A stretch of 15,284 nucleotides of DNA from DATDYW01 sp036516995 (GCA_036516995.1 DATDYW010000015.1:1-15284); one strand, 5' to 3'; shown: positions 5,277 to 12,366, counted from the stretch's first letter. Notes: generated by a model from the letters alone, not told the origin. Program-made: numbers and translations.

Positions 5277-7720
5277 TGAGGATTTCTCTCGAGTGGCTGC
5301 AGACGTACTTTGAGGAGCCGCTCCCGGCGACAAAAGATTTGGCGAACCTAATCGAGGTTCACTCGTTCGAGGTGGAGGGTATCGAGGGCGACGCTATAGA
5401 CATTGGCGTGCTGCCGAACCGCGCGCACGATTGCCTTGGCTACAACGGCATTGCCGCCGAAATCGCGGCGATTACGGGTTTGTCCCCAAAACCCCCCGAG
5501 AACATTAACGAGCGACCGCTCGTTAATGTTTCCGAGAGATTCTCGTCTAAAATTGAGTGCGCAATTGAAGATTCTCGGTGTATTCGTTTTACCGCAGCTG
5601 AAATTCGCGGCGTCTCCCCGAAGCCCTCGCCCGCGCTCTGGGCCAAGCGCCTCGCAGTGCACGATTCTCGCGCTATCAACGCGGTTGTGGATGCCACGAA
5701 CATGGCGATGCTTGAAACTAACCAACCGACGCACGCTTTCGATGCAGATAAAATCCAAGGGAAAGTTGCTGTGCGCGGCGCGAAGGCGGGGGAGCGCGTC
5801 GTGACGCTCGACGGCAAGGACATCGAGCTCGAGGAAGGCGCGCTCGTCATTGCTGACGACGCGGGGCCGCTCGACCTCGCGGGCATCAAAGGTGGCTCGC
5901 GCGCAGGCATTTCCGAATCCACCAATCGCATTCTGCTGACCTCGTGCAATTTCAATGCTCCCGCTATTCGCAAGTCGTCACAGCGACACAACGTGCGCAC
6001 CGACGCCTCGAAGCGCTTCGAGGGCGAGCTCGCACCCGAGCTAGCAATGCGCGGTCTCGAATCGGCGCTCCGGTACCTAGCCGAAGGCGCCGCGGGTAAA
6101 GATTTTTCTGCCTCCGAGCGCATCGATGTCTGGCCCAGGCCCACGCGACCGTTCCGCACGGGTCTCTCGTGCAGAGAGTGCTCGGCGCTACTCGGCTACG
6201 ACGTCACCGAAGTCGAAATTGCCGATAAATTGAAACTGATTGGCTGCGAGGTGGAGACGGGCGTCAATCCGCAGGAGCGAATCGTGGAGGTGGTAATCGC
6301 CGCGCTCGGAAAGCCGTACGTCTACGGTGCGAGCACCCGCTTCGATGCCCCGGATGAATTCGACTGCTCCTCGCTCGTAGCCTATGCCTGCTCCTTGGCT
6401 GGCCTCTCCTCGCCGCGCATTTCAATCGATCAGTTCGGCTGGTCGGAGCGAGTCGGCGCCGATGATCTCCAGCCGGGCGATCTCGTATTCTCACAGATCG
6501 ACGGGCGGGACGCTCCGAAGCCGCCACGGTACGCTACCGTCGAGTTTCTGCCCGGCACGCCAATTGATCAGCTTGGTGCTCCAGCGGAAATGGGCATCGA
6601 CCACGTGGGCATCTATATTGGCAACGGCGAGGTTCTGCATGCCACGATGCGTGGCGGTGGCTTCGTTAAGCGCGAGCCGCTCGCCGGGAGCGGTCAGTTC
6701 AAAAACATCGTCGGCTACGGGCGCGTTAGTCCGCTTGGCGAGACCCGCGTCGTCGCCACGGTTCCTCCCGAGCGCCCCGATCTGCGGTGGCCCGAAGATT
6801 TGATTGAAGAAGTCGGCCGGCTCCTCGGCTACGAGCGCGTTCCCGAGACCCCGACTCCCGACTGGGGCGCGACGGGAGAGGGTAGCGCCGAGTTCCGGCT
6901 CGGCCAGGCCATTCGCGCCGCGCTTGTGGGCGCGGGCTTCTCGGAGGTAATGACGTCGAGCTTTGCCGTCATCGGCGACCTGAAGGTTTTGAGGCCGCAG
7001 AACGAGGAGAAGCCGTTCCTCCGCACCTCGCTCGCCACCGGTGCCCAAGCGGCGCTCGAGCGGGCCGCACTGGAGCGCGCCTGGCTCGGCCAAGACTACA
7101 TCTGGATTTTTGAGATTGGCCACGTCTTCTCGGGCGAGGGGAAGGAATCGCTGCGCCTGCTCATTGGCGGCATTCAGCCAGCTGACGAGAAGCGTTACCC
7201 GCTGAGGTCGCCGCGAGCGACCGGCCACGGCCTCGTGCTGGAAGCGCTCGGGGAGGAGGCGGCCGACGCGATGTCGGAAGTGGCGCACGGCGACATTGAA
7301 ATTTCAAACGCCACCGGCGGGTCGTTCGTCGGTAACTGGGTCGAGCTCTCGCTCGATGCCGCGCTCGCCGTACCGATTTCCGTGCCATTTCCGCTCCCGC
7401 CGTCAGCCACGACGCGCTACCAGCCCCTCTCGCCGTACCCCTACGCCATCCGCGATGTTGCCGTCTGGGTTCCAGACGAAGGAGGCGAACGTGAGAAGGT
7501 TGCCGATGTCATTCGCGCCGCCGCCGGCTCGCTCCTGGTAAAACTCTACTGCTTCGACGAGTTCACGAAGCCCGGCAAGGACGGCGCCCCGACGCACACC
7601 TCCTACGCCTTCCGCCTCATCCTGCAGGCCTCCGACCGCACGCTCTCCGACACGGAAATCGCCGCCGCCACCGATGCCGCCTACGCTGCGCTGCGCGGCA
7701 AGGGCTGGGAAATTCGCTAG
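5276..7720 (+). CDS. pheT: Phenylalanine-tRNA ligase beta subunit carrying an NlpC/P60 peptidase domain
   Basis: An 814-residue beta subunit. In order: N-terminal B1 (about 1-40); no EMAP/OB-fold B2, since FEVEGIEGD (31-39) runs almost directly into VLPNRAHDCLGY (45-56); B3/B4 core (about 100-285), which in PheT holds the Tyr-editing site; first half of B5 (about 292-327, ending IGCEVE); an inserted NlpC/P60 domain (about 331-489); second half of B5 (about 490-521, including VPPERPDLRWPEDLIEEVG); the inactive class II-like B6/B7 core (about 535-715); and the C-terminal FDX-ACB anticodon-binding domain (about 723-814). The frame is open and unbroken across both insert junctions. The start ATG overlaps the pheS stop. 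PheRS function is very likely retained, since only a B5 hairpin is interrupted. The peptidase domain keeps its Cys/His residues; its purpose is unknown. Confidence 0.95.
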   Translation: MRISLEWLQTYFEEPLPATKDLANLIEVHSFEVEGIEGDAIDIGVLPNRAHDCLGYNGIAAEIAAITGLSPKPPENINERPLVNVSERFSSKIECAIEDSRCIRFTAAEIRGVSPKPSPALWAKRLAVHDSRAINAVVDATNMAMLETNQPTHAFDADKIQGKVAVRGAKAGERVVTLDGKDIELEEGALVIADDAGPLDLAGIKGGSRAGISESTNRILLTSCNFNAPAIRKSSQRHNVRTDASKRFEGELAPELAMRGLESALRYLAEGAAGKDFSASERIDVWPRPTRPFRTGLSCRECSALLGYDVTEVEIADKLKLIGCEVETGVNPQERIVEVVIAALGKPYVYGASTRFDAPDEFDCSSLVAYACSLAGLSSPRISIDQFGWSERVGADDLQPGDLVFSQIDGRDAPKPPRYATVEFLPGTPIDQLGAPAEMGIDHVGIYIGNGEVLHATMRGGGFVKREPLAGSGQFKNIVGYGRVSPLGETRVVATVPPERPDLRWPEDLIEEVGRLLGYERVPETPTPDWGATGEGSAEFRLGQAIRAALVGAGFSEVMTSSFAVIGDLKVLRPQNEEKPFLRTSLATGAQAALERAALERAWLGQDYIWIFEIGHVFSGEGKESLRLLIGGIQPADEKRYPLRSPRATGHGLVLEALGEEAADAMSEVAHGDIEISNATGGSFVGNWVELSLDAALAVPISVPFPLPPSATTRYQPLSPYPYAIRDVAVWVPDEGGEREKVADVIRAAAGSLLVKLYCFDEFTKPGKDGAPTHTSYAFRLILQASDRTLSDTEIAAATDAAYAALRGKGWEIR
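6266..6742 (+). other. NlpC/P60 (C40) peptidase domain inserted in PheT B5
   Basis: This segment encodes PheT residues of about 331-489. It shows the standard NlpC/P60 layout: an N-terminal helix and GKPYVYGA (345-352); the nucleophile motif FDCSSLV with Cys364 (codon TGC at 6365); LQPGDLVF (398-405); DHVGIYIGNGEVLHAT with His443 (6602) and the third catalytic-position residue His455 (6638); and a C-terminal strand IVGYGRV (478-484). These enzymes are papain-fold cysteine hydrolases, best known for cutting gamma-D-Glu/diaminopimelate bonds in cell-wall peptides, though some act on other amides or on lipids. No signal peptide or export signal is present, so this copy would sit in the cytoplasm on PheRS. 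Confidence 0.93.
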
Positions 7721-7723
7721 CGT

Positions 7724-8056
7724 ATGAGAGGAGCTGTCATCGCCGAGAGCCTCGCCGACAGTCGCGCGCTGAACGCGGTGCGCGTTACAAGCCTGGAGGT
7801 TACCCCCGAGGAAAACGTGGTGGAGCGATGGCACATTTTTTCCGTTGAGGCCGACAGCGCGGGTGTTATCGCAATTGCCGCGGCGATCAAGCCCGGCTGG
7901 TACGCGCACTTCTGGGACGGCAACCGGGTAACGGTCGTCTTTTCCGATGGCGCACTCTCGTTCTCGAAGGACGATGCCGCCGGCCGCGCCGCGGCAGTAG
8001 AGCGCGGCCTCGCCCACGGCATTCCCGCCGAGCAGCTAGACTTCAAGACCAACTGA
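7724..8056 (+). CDS. Conserved-looking hypothetical protein (110 aa)
   Basis: It starts 3 nt after the pheT stop and ends 5 nt before the peptidase gene, so it belongs to the pheS-pheT operon. The protein is soluble, with no signal or membrane helix. It has an alpha/beta feel: MRGAVIAESLAD opening, RVTSLEV strand, WHIFSVEAD strand, KPGWYAHFWDG, NRVTVVFSDGALSFSKDD and a C-terminal GIPAEQLDF. The paired 'GWYAHFW' and 'VTVVFSDG' segments look like an ordered beta sheet with aromatic edge. Proteins with this pattern occur as uncharacterised families in CPR bacteria and archaea as far as I recall, but I cannot name a domain or function. Confidence 0.8.
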   Translation: MRGAVIAESLADSRALNAVRVTSLEVTPEENVVERWHIFSVEADSAGVIAIAAAIKPGWYAHFWDGNRVTVVFSDGALSFSKDDAAGRAAAVERGLAHGIPAEQLDFKTN

Positions 8057-8061
8057 CTGAC

Positions 8062-8622
8062 ATGGCCACCATTCCGTACCTCTCCCAGTGGCGCGACATT
8101 TCTGACGAGGAGTGGGCGCCGCGCGCCTGCGGCGTGGTGTGCGCGGCGATGCTGCTCCGGGCTCACGGCATCGAGGCAACGCCCGACGAGCTCCTGGCCG
8201 AGGCCCGGGCGATGAAGGGTCACCTCGCCTGGACATCTGACGGCATTCCGCACGCCACCCTCTGCGGTCTCTTCCGCAACCGCGGGCTCCACAGCTACCA
8301 CGAGGAGTTCCGGGGCCGCCGCTTCGATGCCGTGCTCGGCCGATGGCAGGACGACCTCGCCCTCGACCGCGCCCACCTAGACTTCGGTCTCGCAAAAATT
8401 CGAGAGTCGGTCACGCGCGGCGAGCCGTGCCTGGTGTCTATGGCCGCCGGTTTCAGAACGAATCGCGAGAGCCACCTGATCGCCGTGGTAGACACCACGG
8501 CCGATAGTGGATTTGTGGTGCACGATCCCGACGATCGCTCGGGCAGCGGCGAGAGCGTTGAGGTTCCGCTCGACCGCTTCGAGGAGTTCTTCCGGCGCCT
8601 CGTCGTCTTCTGCCGGCGCTGA
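8062..8622 (+). CDS. C39-like papain-fold cysteine peptidase
   Basis: A 186-residue protein, last gene of the pheS operon. Its opening IPYLSQWRD (4-12) supplies a Gln9 that fits the oxyanion-hole Gln of the peptidase_C39-like group. The nucleophile is Cys23 in PRACGVVCAAMLL (20-32), the histidine is His138 in ESHLIAVVD, and Asp155 in VVHDPD completes the triad. Bacteriocin-processing C39 peptidases cut double-glycine leaders, but stand-alone members such as this have varied or unknown targets. There is no signal peptide or transporter domain, so it appears cytoplasmic. It is the second papain-like enzyme in this operon after the domain inside PheT, which suggests a linked role, though they belong to different families. 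A hairpin follows 18 nt after the stop. Confidence 0.82.
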   Translation: MATIPYLSQWRDISDEEWAPRACGVVCAAMLLRAHGIEATPDELLAEARAMKGHLAWTSDGIPHATLCGLFRNRGLHSYHEEFRGRRFDAVLGRWQDDLALDRAHLDFGLAKIRESVTRGEPCLVSMAAGFRTNRESHLIAVVDTTADSGFVVHDPDDRSGSGESVEVPLDRFEEFFRRLVVFCRR

Positions 8623-8640
8623 GCGAAGCAAATAAAAAAT

Positions 8641-8681
8641 CGGCCGTCTCCGAGCGCGCGAGCGTGCTCGGGAGACGGCCG
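8641..8681. terminator. Hairpin ending the pheS operon
   Basis: CGGCCGTCTCCGAGC (8641-8655) pairs with GCTCGGGAGACGGCCG (8666-8681), with one bulged G and a 10-nt loop. On the plus strand only a short TTCTC follows. On the minus strand the hairpin is followed by a clean T-run (complement of 8631-8639). It can serve as the operon terminator and would be even stronger for minus-strand transcripts. Confidence 0.7.
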
Positions 8682-8925
8682 TTCTCGTCGGACCCCGTCG
8701 GCTGGCGGGGCGGTCCGGCTCAAAGAGGGGGCCGGGGCGCCGCGGGCACAGCAACCAACTGAAGCGCCGCGGGCCCCGGGAGACAATCTCGGACTCCGCT
8801 GCGCCTCGGAGGAAGCGCCGCGTGGCTAAGCTAAGAAGGCCGCCAAGTCGTCCAGGAAGGATCGCTCGGCCGAAAGAGTAGCGTCAGGGGGCGCCAAAGT
8901 CAAGGTGTACTCGGGAAGCTGGAAA
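8682..8925. other. Hairpin-rich gap without a clear gene
   Basis: No convincing protein gene is present. Several GC-rich hairpins follow one another: 8689-8717 (CGGACC/GGTCCG ends with an inner CCCCG/CGGGG); 8732-8737 with 8774-8779 plus 8740-8745 with 8767-8772, around a 21-nt loop; and 8794-8798 with 8807-8811. A GGAGGAA sequence precedes a GTG at 8823 that opens a 19-codon frame; in the +2 frame a Lys/Ser-rich run (KKAAKSSRKDRSAERVA) continues to a stop inside the gyrB -10. This could be a frameshifted small gene, a structured RNA, or neither. I could not match it to SRP, 6S or RNase P RNA by eye. Confidence 0.4.
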
Positions 8926-8934
8926 TGCTAGAAT
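8926..8934 (+). promoter_or_regulatory. Extended -10 for gyrB
   Basis: TGCTAGAAT has TGn plus hexamer TAGAAT (five of six) at 8929-8934. It belongs to the same TGCTAGAWT type seen before the glycosyltransferase and rpmG. It lies 35 nt before the ATG at 8970, so unlike most promoters here it leaves a 5' leader of roughly 28 nt. Confidence 0.65.
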
Positions 8935-8969
8935 AGCCCAGCTAACCTTACGTTTCTTCGGGAATCCTT

Positions 8970-11048
8970 ATGGCCAAATCAGTAGCAAAAAACACCCCCT
9001 ACGGCGCCGACGAAATCACCGTCCTCGAAGGTCTCGACCCGGTGCGCAAGCGCCCGGGAATGTACATCGGCACCACCGGCCCCGACGGCCTGCACCACCT
9101 CATCACGGAGATTTTCGACAACTCCCGCGACGAGGCGATGGGTGGTTTCGCCAGCCGTATCGAGGTGGCGCTCCTCTCGGGCAACGTGATCAGGGTGGCC
9201 GACGACGGCCGCGGCGTCCCTGTCGACATCCACAAGACCACCAAGGTCTCGGCGCTCGAGACAATCATGACCACGCTCCACGCCGGCGGCAAGTTCGGCG
9301 GCGAGAAGTCGGGCTACAAGGTTTCCGGCGGTCTCCACGGCGTCGGCGCATCTGTTGTTAATGCACTTTCGAGGTACGTCCGCGCCGAGGTGCACAAAGA
9401 TGGAGGGCGGTACTTACAGGAGTACGAGCGCGGCAAGCGAAAGGCGGCGGTGAAGAAGGTTGGCTCGACAGAAGCCCACGGCACAGTAATTTTCTTCGAG
9501 GCCGATCCGGAAATTTTCAAAGAGATCGCCTACGACTTCCGGCGCGTCGTCGGCCATATGCGCCAGCAGGCCTACCTCGTGAAGGGTTTGCGTATCGTGG
9601 TGATTGATGCCCGCGAGGCCGGCAAGGTTGATTGGGAGAACGGCGGCTACTGGCTCGAAGACCTCGCCCTCCCCGTGCCCTCCTACTCGTTCTACTTCGA
9701 GGGCGGCCTGCGCTCGCTCGTCGCATTCCAGAACCGTCACCACCAGGCGGTGAACTCGAACATTTTCTACGTCGACAAGGAGCAGGACGGCGTGAACGTG
9801 GAAGTGGCGCTGCAGTACGTCGACGACATCGCGCCGCGCATCTCCGCCTTCGCCAACAACATCAGTACGCCCGAGGGCGGCACCCATATGACCGGCTTCA
9901 AGACGGCGCTCACCCGGAACCTCAACGCCTACGTCAAGAAGCAGGCGAAGAACGGCAATGGCGAGGACACCTTCACAGGCGACGACGTGCTCGAGGGCCT
10001 CACGGCGGTGGTATCGGTGAAGATTGCCGAGATTCAGTTCGAGGGCCAAACCAAGGCGAAGCTCGGCTCAGTGGAGGCGACCGGTGCCGTGAACGCTGCC
10101 TTCGGCGAGGCCTTCGCCAGTTTCCTGGAGGAACACCCGGACGACGCCCGGAGCATTGTCGCCAAGGCAACGCTCGCGATGCGCGCCAGGAAGGCCGCCA
10201 AGGCCGCCAAGGACTCGGTGCTGCGCAAGGGCGCGCTCGAGGGGATGACGCTGCCGGGCAAGCTCGCCGACTGCCAGACGAAGAGCGCCGACGAAGCCGA
10301 GCTGTTCATCGTGGAGGGCGACTCGGCCGGCGGCACGGCCAAGAGCGGCCGTGACCGGCGCACCCAGGCCGTGCTACCGCTGCGCGGCAAGATTCTGAAC
10401 GTCGAGCGGGCGCGGCTCGATCGCATGCTCGGCTCGGAGCAGATTCGCAACCTCGTCGTGGCGCTCGGCACCACCATCGGCGACACCTTCGACCTCGCCA
10501 AGCTGCGCTACGGCAAAATCATCATCGCCACCGACGCCGACGTGGACGGCGCGCACATCGCCACGCTCCTCTTAACGCTCTTCTACCGCTACTTCAAGCC
10601 GCTGCTCGACAACGGCAACATCTACATCGCCCAGTCGCCGCTATTTAAGGTAACCAAAGGGAAAGAAATCAAATACTTCTACTCCGACGCCGAGAAGGAC
10701 AGCTACCTCGGCAAGGACGCGGCCGCTGCCGGCGATATTCAGGAGGTGGAGGGCGGCATTGGCGAGGGCGCCGAGCCCGAAGCCGGAGAGGAAGAAGGCT
10801 CCGAGCCGGGTTCGAAGAAGAAGGGCGGCGCCAAGATTCGCGTGCAGCGCTACAAGGGCCTCGGCGAGATGAACGCCGAGGAGCTGCGCGAGACCACGAT
10901 GGACAAGACCAACCGCATCCTCAAGCGCGTGACCATCGAGGACGCGATGGAAGCCGACCAGGTCTTCGACATGCTGATGGGCGACGACGTGGCGGCGCGC
11001 AAGTCGTTCATTCAATCCAACGCTAAGCTCGCCGAGGTCGACCTCTAG
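8970..11048 (+). CDS. gyrB: DNA gyrase subunit B
   Basis: A 692-residue type IIA topoisomerase ATPase subunit, which works with GyrA to introduce negative supercoils. The GHKL ATPase is seen in RKRPGMYIG (27-35), DNSRDEA, DDGRGVPVD and the ATP lid GLHGVGASVVNALS. The TOPRIM domain has EGDSAGG (449-455) and DADVDG (522-527), which bind Mg2+ for cleavage. The GyrB tail signature QRYKGLGEMN is at 626-635. An acidic, Gly/Glu/Lys-rich stretch of about 30 residues (about 593-622) sits between the TOPRIM region and this signature, probably a flexible surface insert. GyrB is favoured over ParE by overall length, the QRYKGLGEMN form and the lack of a second paralogue here, though the distinction is not absolute. 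gyrA is not in the window. Confidence 0.95.
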   Translation: MAKSVAKNTPYGADEITVLEGLDPVRKRPGMYIGTTGPDGLHHLITEIFDNSRDEAMGGFASRIEVALLSGNVIRVADDGRGVPVDIHKTTKVSALETIMTTLHAGGKFGGEKSGYKVSGGLHGVGASVVNALSRYVRAEVHKDGGRYLQEYERGKRKAAVKKVGSTEAHGTVIFFEADPEIFKEIAYDFRRVVGHMRQQAYLVKGLRIVVIDAREAGKVDWENGGYWLEDLALPVPSYSFYFEGGLRSLVAFQNRHHQAVNSNIFYVDKEQDGVNVEVALQYVDDIAPRISAFANNISTPEGGTHMTGFKTALTRNLNAYVKKQAKNGNGEDTFTGDDVLEGLTAVVSVKIAEIQFEGQTKAKLGSVEATGAVNAAFGEAFASFLEEHPDDARSIVAKATLAMRARKAAKAAKDSVLRKGALEGMTLPGKLADCQTKSADEAELFIVEGDSAGGTAKSGRDRRTQAVLPLRGKILNVERARLDRMLGSEQIRNLVVALGTTIGDTFDLAKLRYGKIIIATDADVDGAHIATLLLTLFYRYFKPLLDNGNIYIAQSPLFKVTKGKEIKYFYSDAEKDSYLGKDAAAAGDIQEVEGGIGEGAEPEAGEEEGSEPGSKKKGGAKIRVQRYKGLGEMNAEELRETTMDKTNRILKRVTIEDAMEADQVFDMLMGDDVAARKSFIQSNAKLAEVDL

Positions 11049-11157
11049 CTTCTGGGCCGCCGAGTCGGGGCTGCGAGACCCAGATTTCTCGCTCGTCGTA
11101 CAGTTGTACGCCGTCACTCGGCATCTGAGCCTCTCGCCCCGTCTGTCGGCCCAGAAG
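11049..11157. repeat. Large imperfect inverted repeat (109 nt)
   Basis: CTTCTGGGCCG (11049-11059) pairs with CGGCCCAGAAG (11147-11157). Further in, GGGG (11067-11070) pairs with CCCC (11137-11140), CGAGA (11074-11078) with TCTCG (11132-11136), CAGAT (11081-11085) with ATCTG (11123-11127), and GTAC (11098-11101) with GTAC (11106-11109) closes an AGTT loop. At least 29 bp are formed, in register, across the gap between gyrB and the next gene. A T-run follows at 11168-11174. It may be an unusually long gyrB terminator or the remnant of a mobile inverted repeat. Confidence 0.7.
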
Positions 11158-11163
11158 TTCCCG

Positions 11164-11172
11164 TGGTATTTT
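11164..11172 (+). promoter_or_regulatory. Extended -10 for the EEP-family gene
   Basis: TGGTATTTT has TGn and hexamer TATTTT at 11167-11172. It ends 6 nt before the ATG at 11179, predicting a leaderless transcript and fixing the start codon. Confidence 0.5.
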
Positions 11173-11178
11173 TTGCTG

Positions 11179-11958
11179 ATGAAAATTGTTTCACTCAACC
11201 TCTGGGGCGGCCGAGTGCGCGAGCCGCTCGCGTGGTTCCTCGAGATGTACCGCGAGTCCATCGACATTTTCTGCTTCCAGGAGGTGTTCCACGATGCCAG
11301 TCTGAAAACGCGCGGCGGCAACGCCGCGAAGGGCTCCTATGTTCATCTCAAAGTTGACCTCGACCTCTACGAGCGCCTGCGCGTCGCGCTCCCCGAGCAC
11401 GTCGGCTACCTCTGCCCGACGGGCGTCGACTACTACGGCATCGCCACCTTCGTGCGCCGCGGCCTCGAGGTGCGCGCCTCGGGGGACCTCTCTATCTACG
11501 ACAACCTCGAGTACACCGGACGGAGCGGGAACCACGGGCGCAGGCTGCAGTGGGTTGACATCGGCACGGAGCCGGGTGGGAGCCTGCGCGTGGTGAACCT
11601 GCACGGCCTCTGGAACGGCCAGGGGAAGACCGACACGCCGGACCGGCTCGAGCAGTCGCGCCGCATCCGGAGCTTTATGGATTCCACCGATTTGCCGCAG
11701 GTCGTGTGCGGGGATTTCAACCTGAACCCCGAGACCGAGAGCCTCCGGATTGTGGCCGAGGGCATGCGTCACCTGATTGAAGAGCACGAGGTTGCCTCGA
11801 CGCGGACGAGCTTCTACGAGAAGCCGGGGCGCTTCGCCGACTACGTCTTCACGTCGCCCGGCCTCGAGGTGACGAGCTTCGAGGTGCTGCCGGAGGAGGT
11901 GTCTGACCACGCGGCGCTGCTCGTGGAGGTGGAGCTGCAAAAGAAAAGCCGCCACTAG
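11179..11958 (+). CDS. Endonuclease/exonuclease/phosphatase-family hydrolase
   Basis: A 259-residue metal-dependent phosphoesterase of the EEP (DNase I/AP endonuclease-like) superfamily. The catalytic positions are all present: Asn7 in SLNLWG, Glu35 in CFQEVF, His142 in NLHGLW, Asp179 and Asn181 in GDFNLN, Asp221 in FADYVF, and Asp243/His244 in SDHAALL. Substrates in this superfamily range from DNA and RNA to phospholipids and inositol phosphates, and the sequence does not say which applies. No signal peptide is seen, so a cytoplasmic location is likely. The start at 11179 is chosen over an upstream in-frame ATG (11104), because the latter lies within the inverted repeat and before the -10. 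Its stop codon overlaps the stop of the convergent gene in a CTAG at 11955-11958. Confidence 0.9.
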   Translation: MKIVSLNLWGGRVREPLAWFLEMYRESIDIFCFQEVFHDASLKTRGGNAAKGSYVHLKVDLDLYERLRVALPEHVGYLCPTGVDYYGIATFVRRGLEVRASGDLSIYDNLEYTGRSGNHGRRLQWVDIGTEPGGSLRVVNLHGLWNGQGKTDTPDRLEQSRRIRSFMDSTDLPQVVCGDFNLNPETESLRIVAEGMRHLIEEHEVASTRTSFYEKPGRFADYVFTSPGLEVTSFEVLPEEVSDHAALLVEVELQKKSRH

Positions 11959-11965
11959 TGGGCGG
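11941..11965 (-). terminator. Terminator spanning convergent stop codons
   Basis: CCGCC (11949-11953) pairs with GGCGG (11961-11965) around a 7-nt ACTAGTG loop that contains both stop codons. On the minus strand it is followed by CTTTTCTT (complement of 11941-11948), so it fits as the terminator of the 134-residue gene. The stem is short. Confidence 0.45.
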
Positions 11966-12359
11966 TGGCCACTCGGCGTTGCGCGAGCAGCCGACGCGGC
12001 TCATCGAACCAAATTCGACGGCGGTCTAGGTCGTGGAGCGCTCGCTCGAGCGCGTCGATTGATTCCGCTGCGTTCGGCAAGCTCACGAGCGCGAACCCCG
12101 TGACCAGCGCCATTTCGTCGTTGATTTTTTTGAGGCGAACGCGCAGGCAGGACGCGAACATCGCGCAGTGGGAGCGGAGGTCCTCGTGCCGGAAGGCAAC
12201 GAGGCCGCTGGTCATGGTGCCGAGGAGTCCAACGACCTGGCAGAGTTCGAGAAGGCTGAGGTCGCGGCCGGCCATGCTGCCCGCCGCCTCCAGGGCCCCC
12301 GCCTCATGAAACAGGTGCCAGTAGCCGCCGAGCCGGGCAATGTTCTGTGAGTACTTCAT
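11955..12359 (-). CDS. Hypothetical helical protein (134 aa)
   Basis: A minus-strand frame with codon use like its neighbours, opening MKYSQNIARLGGYWHLFHE. It appears largely alpha-helical and soluble, with a mildly hydrophobic middle (LELCQVVGLLGTMTSGLVAF) followed by a charged C-terminal half rich in Arg, Asp and Glu. Two close cysteines (in SHCAMFASCL) are the only potential ligands seen. I do not recognise a family. The start at 12359 is chosen over an in-frame ATG at 12395 because a TTGACA box at 12390-12395 and a weak -10 at 12367-12372 lie between them, 7 nt before 12359. It is convergent with the EEP gene, sharing the stop-codon overlap. Confidence 0.6.
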   Translation of the reverse strand: MKYSQNIARLGGYWHLFHEAGALEAAGSMAGRDLSLLELCQVVGLLGTMTSGLVAFRHEDLRSHCAMFASCLRVRLKKINDEMALVTGFALVSLPNAAESIDALERALHDLDRRRIWFDEPRRLLAQRRVATAH

Positions 12360-12366
12360 ACCCAAG

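Noticed and set aside
6266..6742. An intein inside PheT.
   Set aside because: No Cys/Ser at the first position, no HN/(C/S/T) end, and no intein blocks; the segment matches NlpC/P60 throughout.
6491..7288. A 265-codon minus-strand frame opposite pheT.
   Set aside because: It overlaps well-defined PheT and NlpC/P60 coding sequence and has no recognisable features.
9414..10049. A 211-codon minus-strand frame opposite gyrB.
   Set aside because: Antisense shadow; gyrB motifs cover the region.
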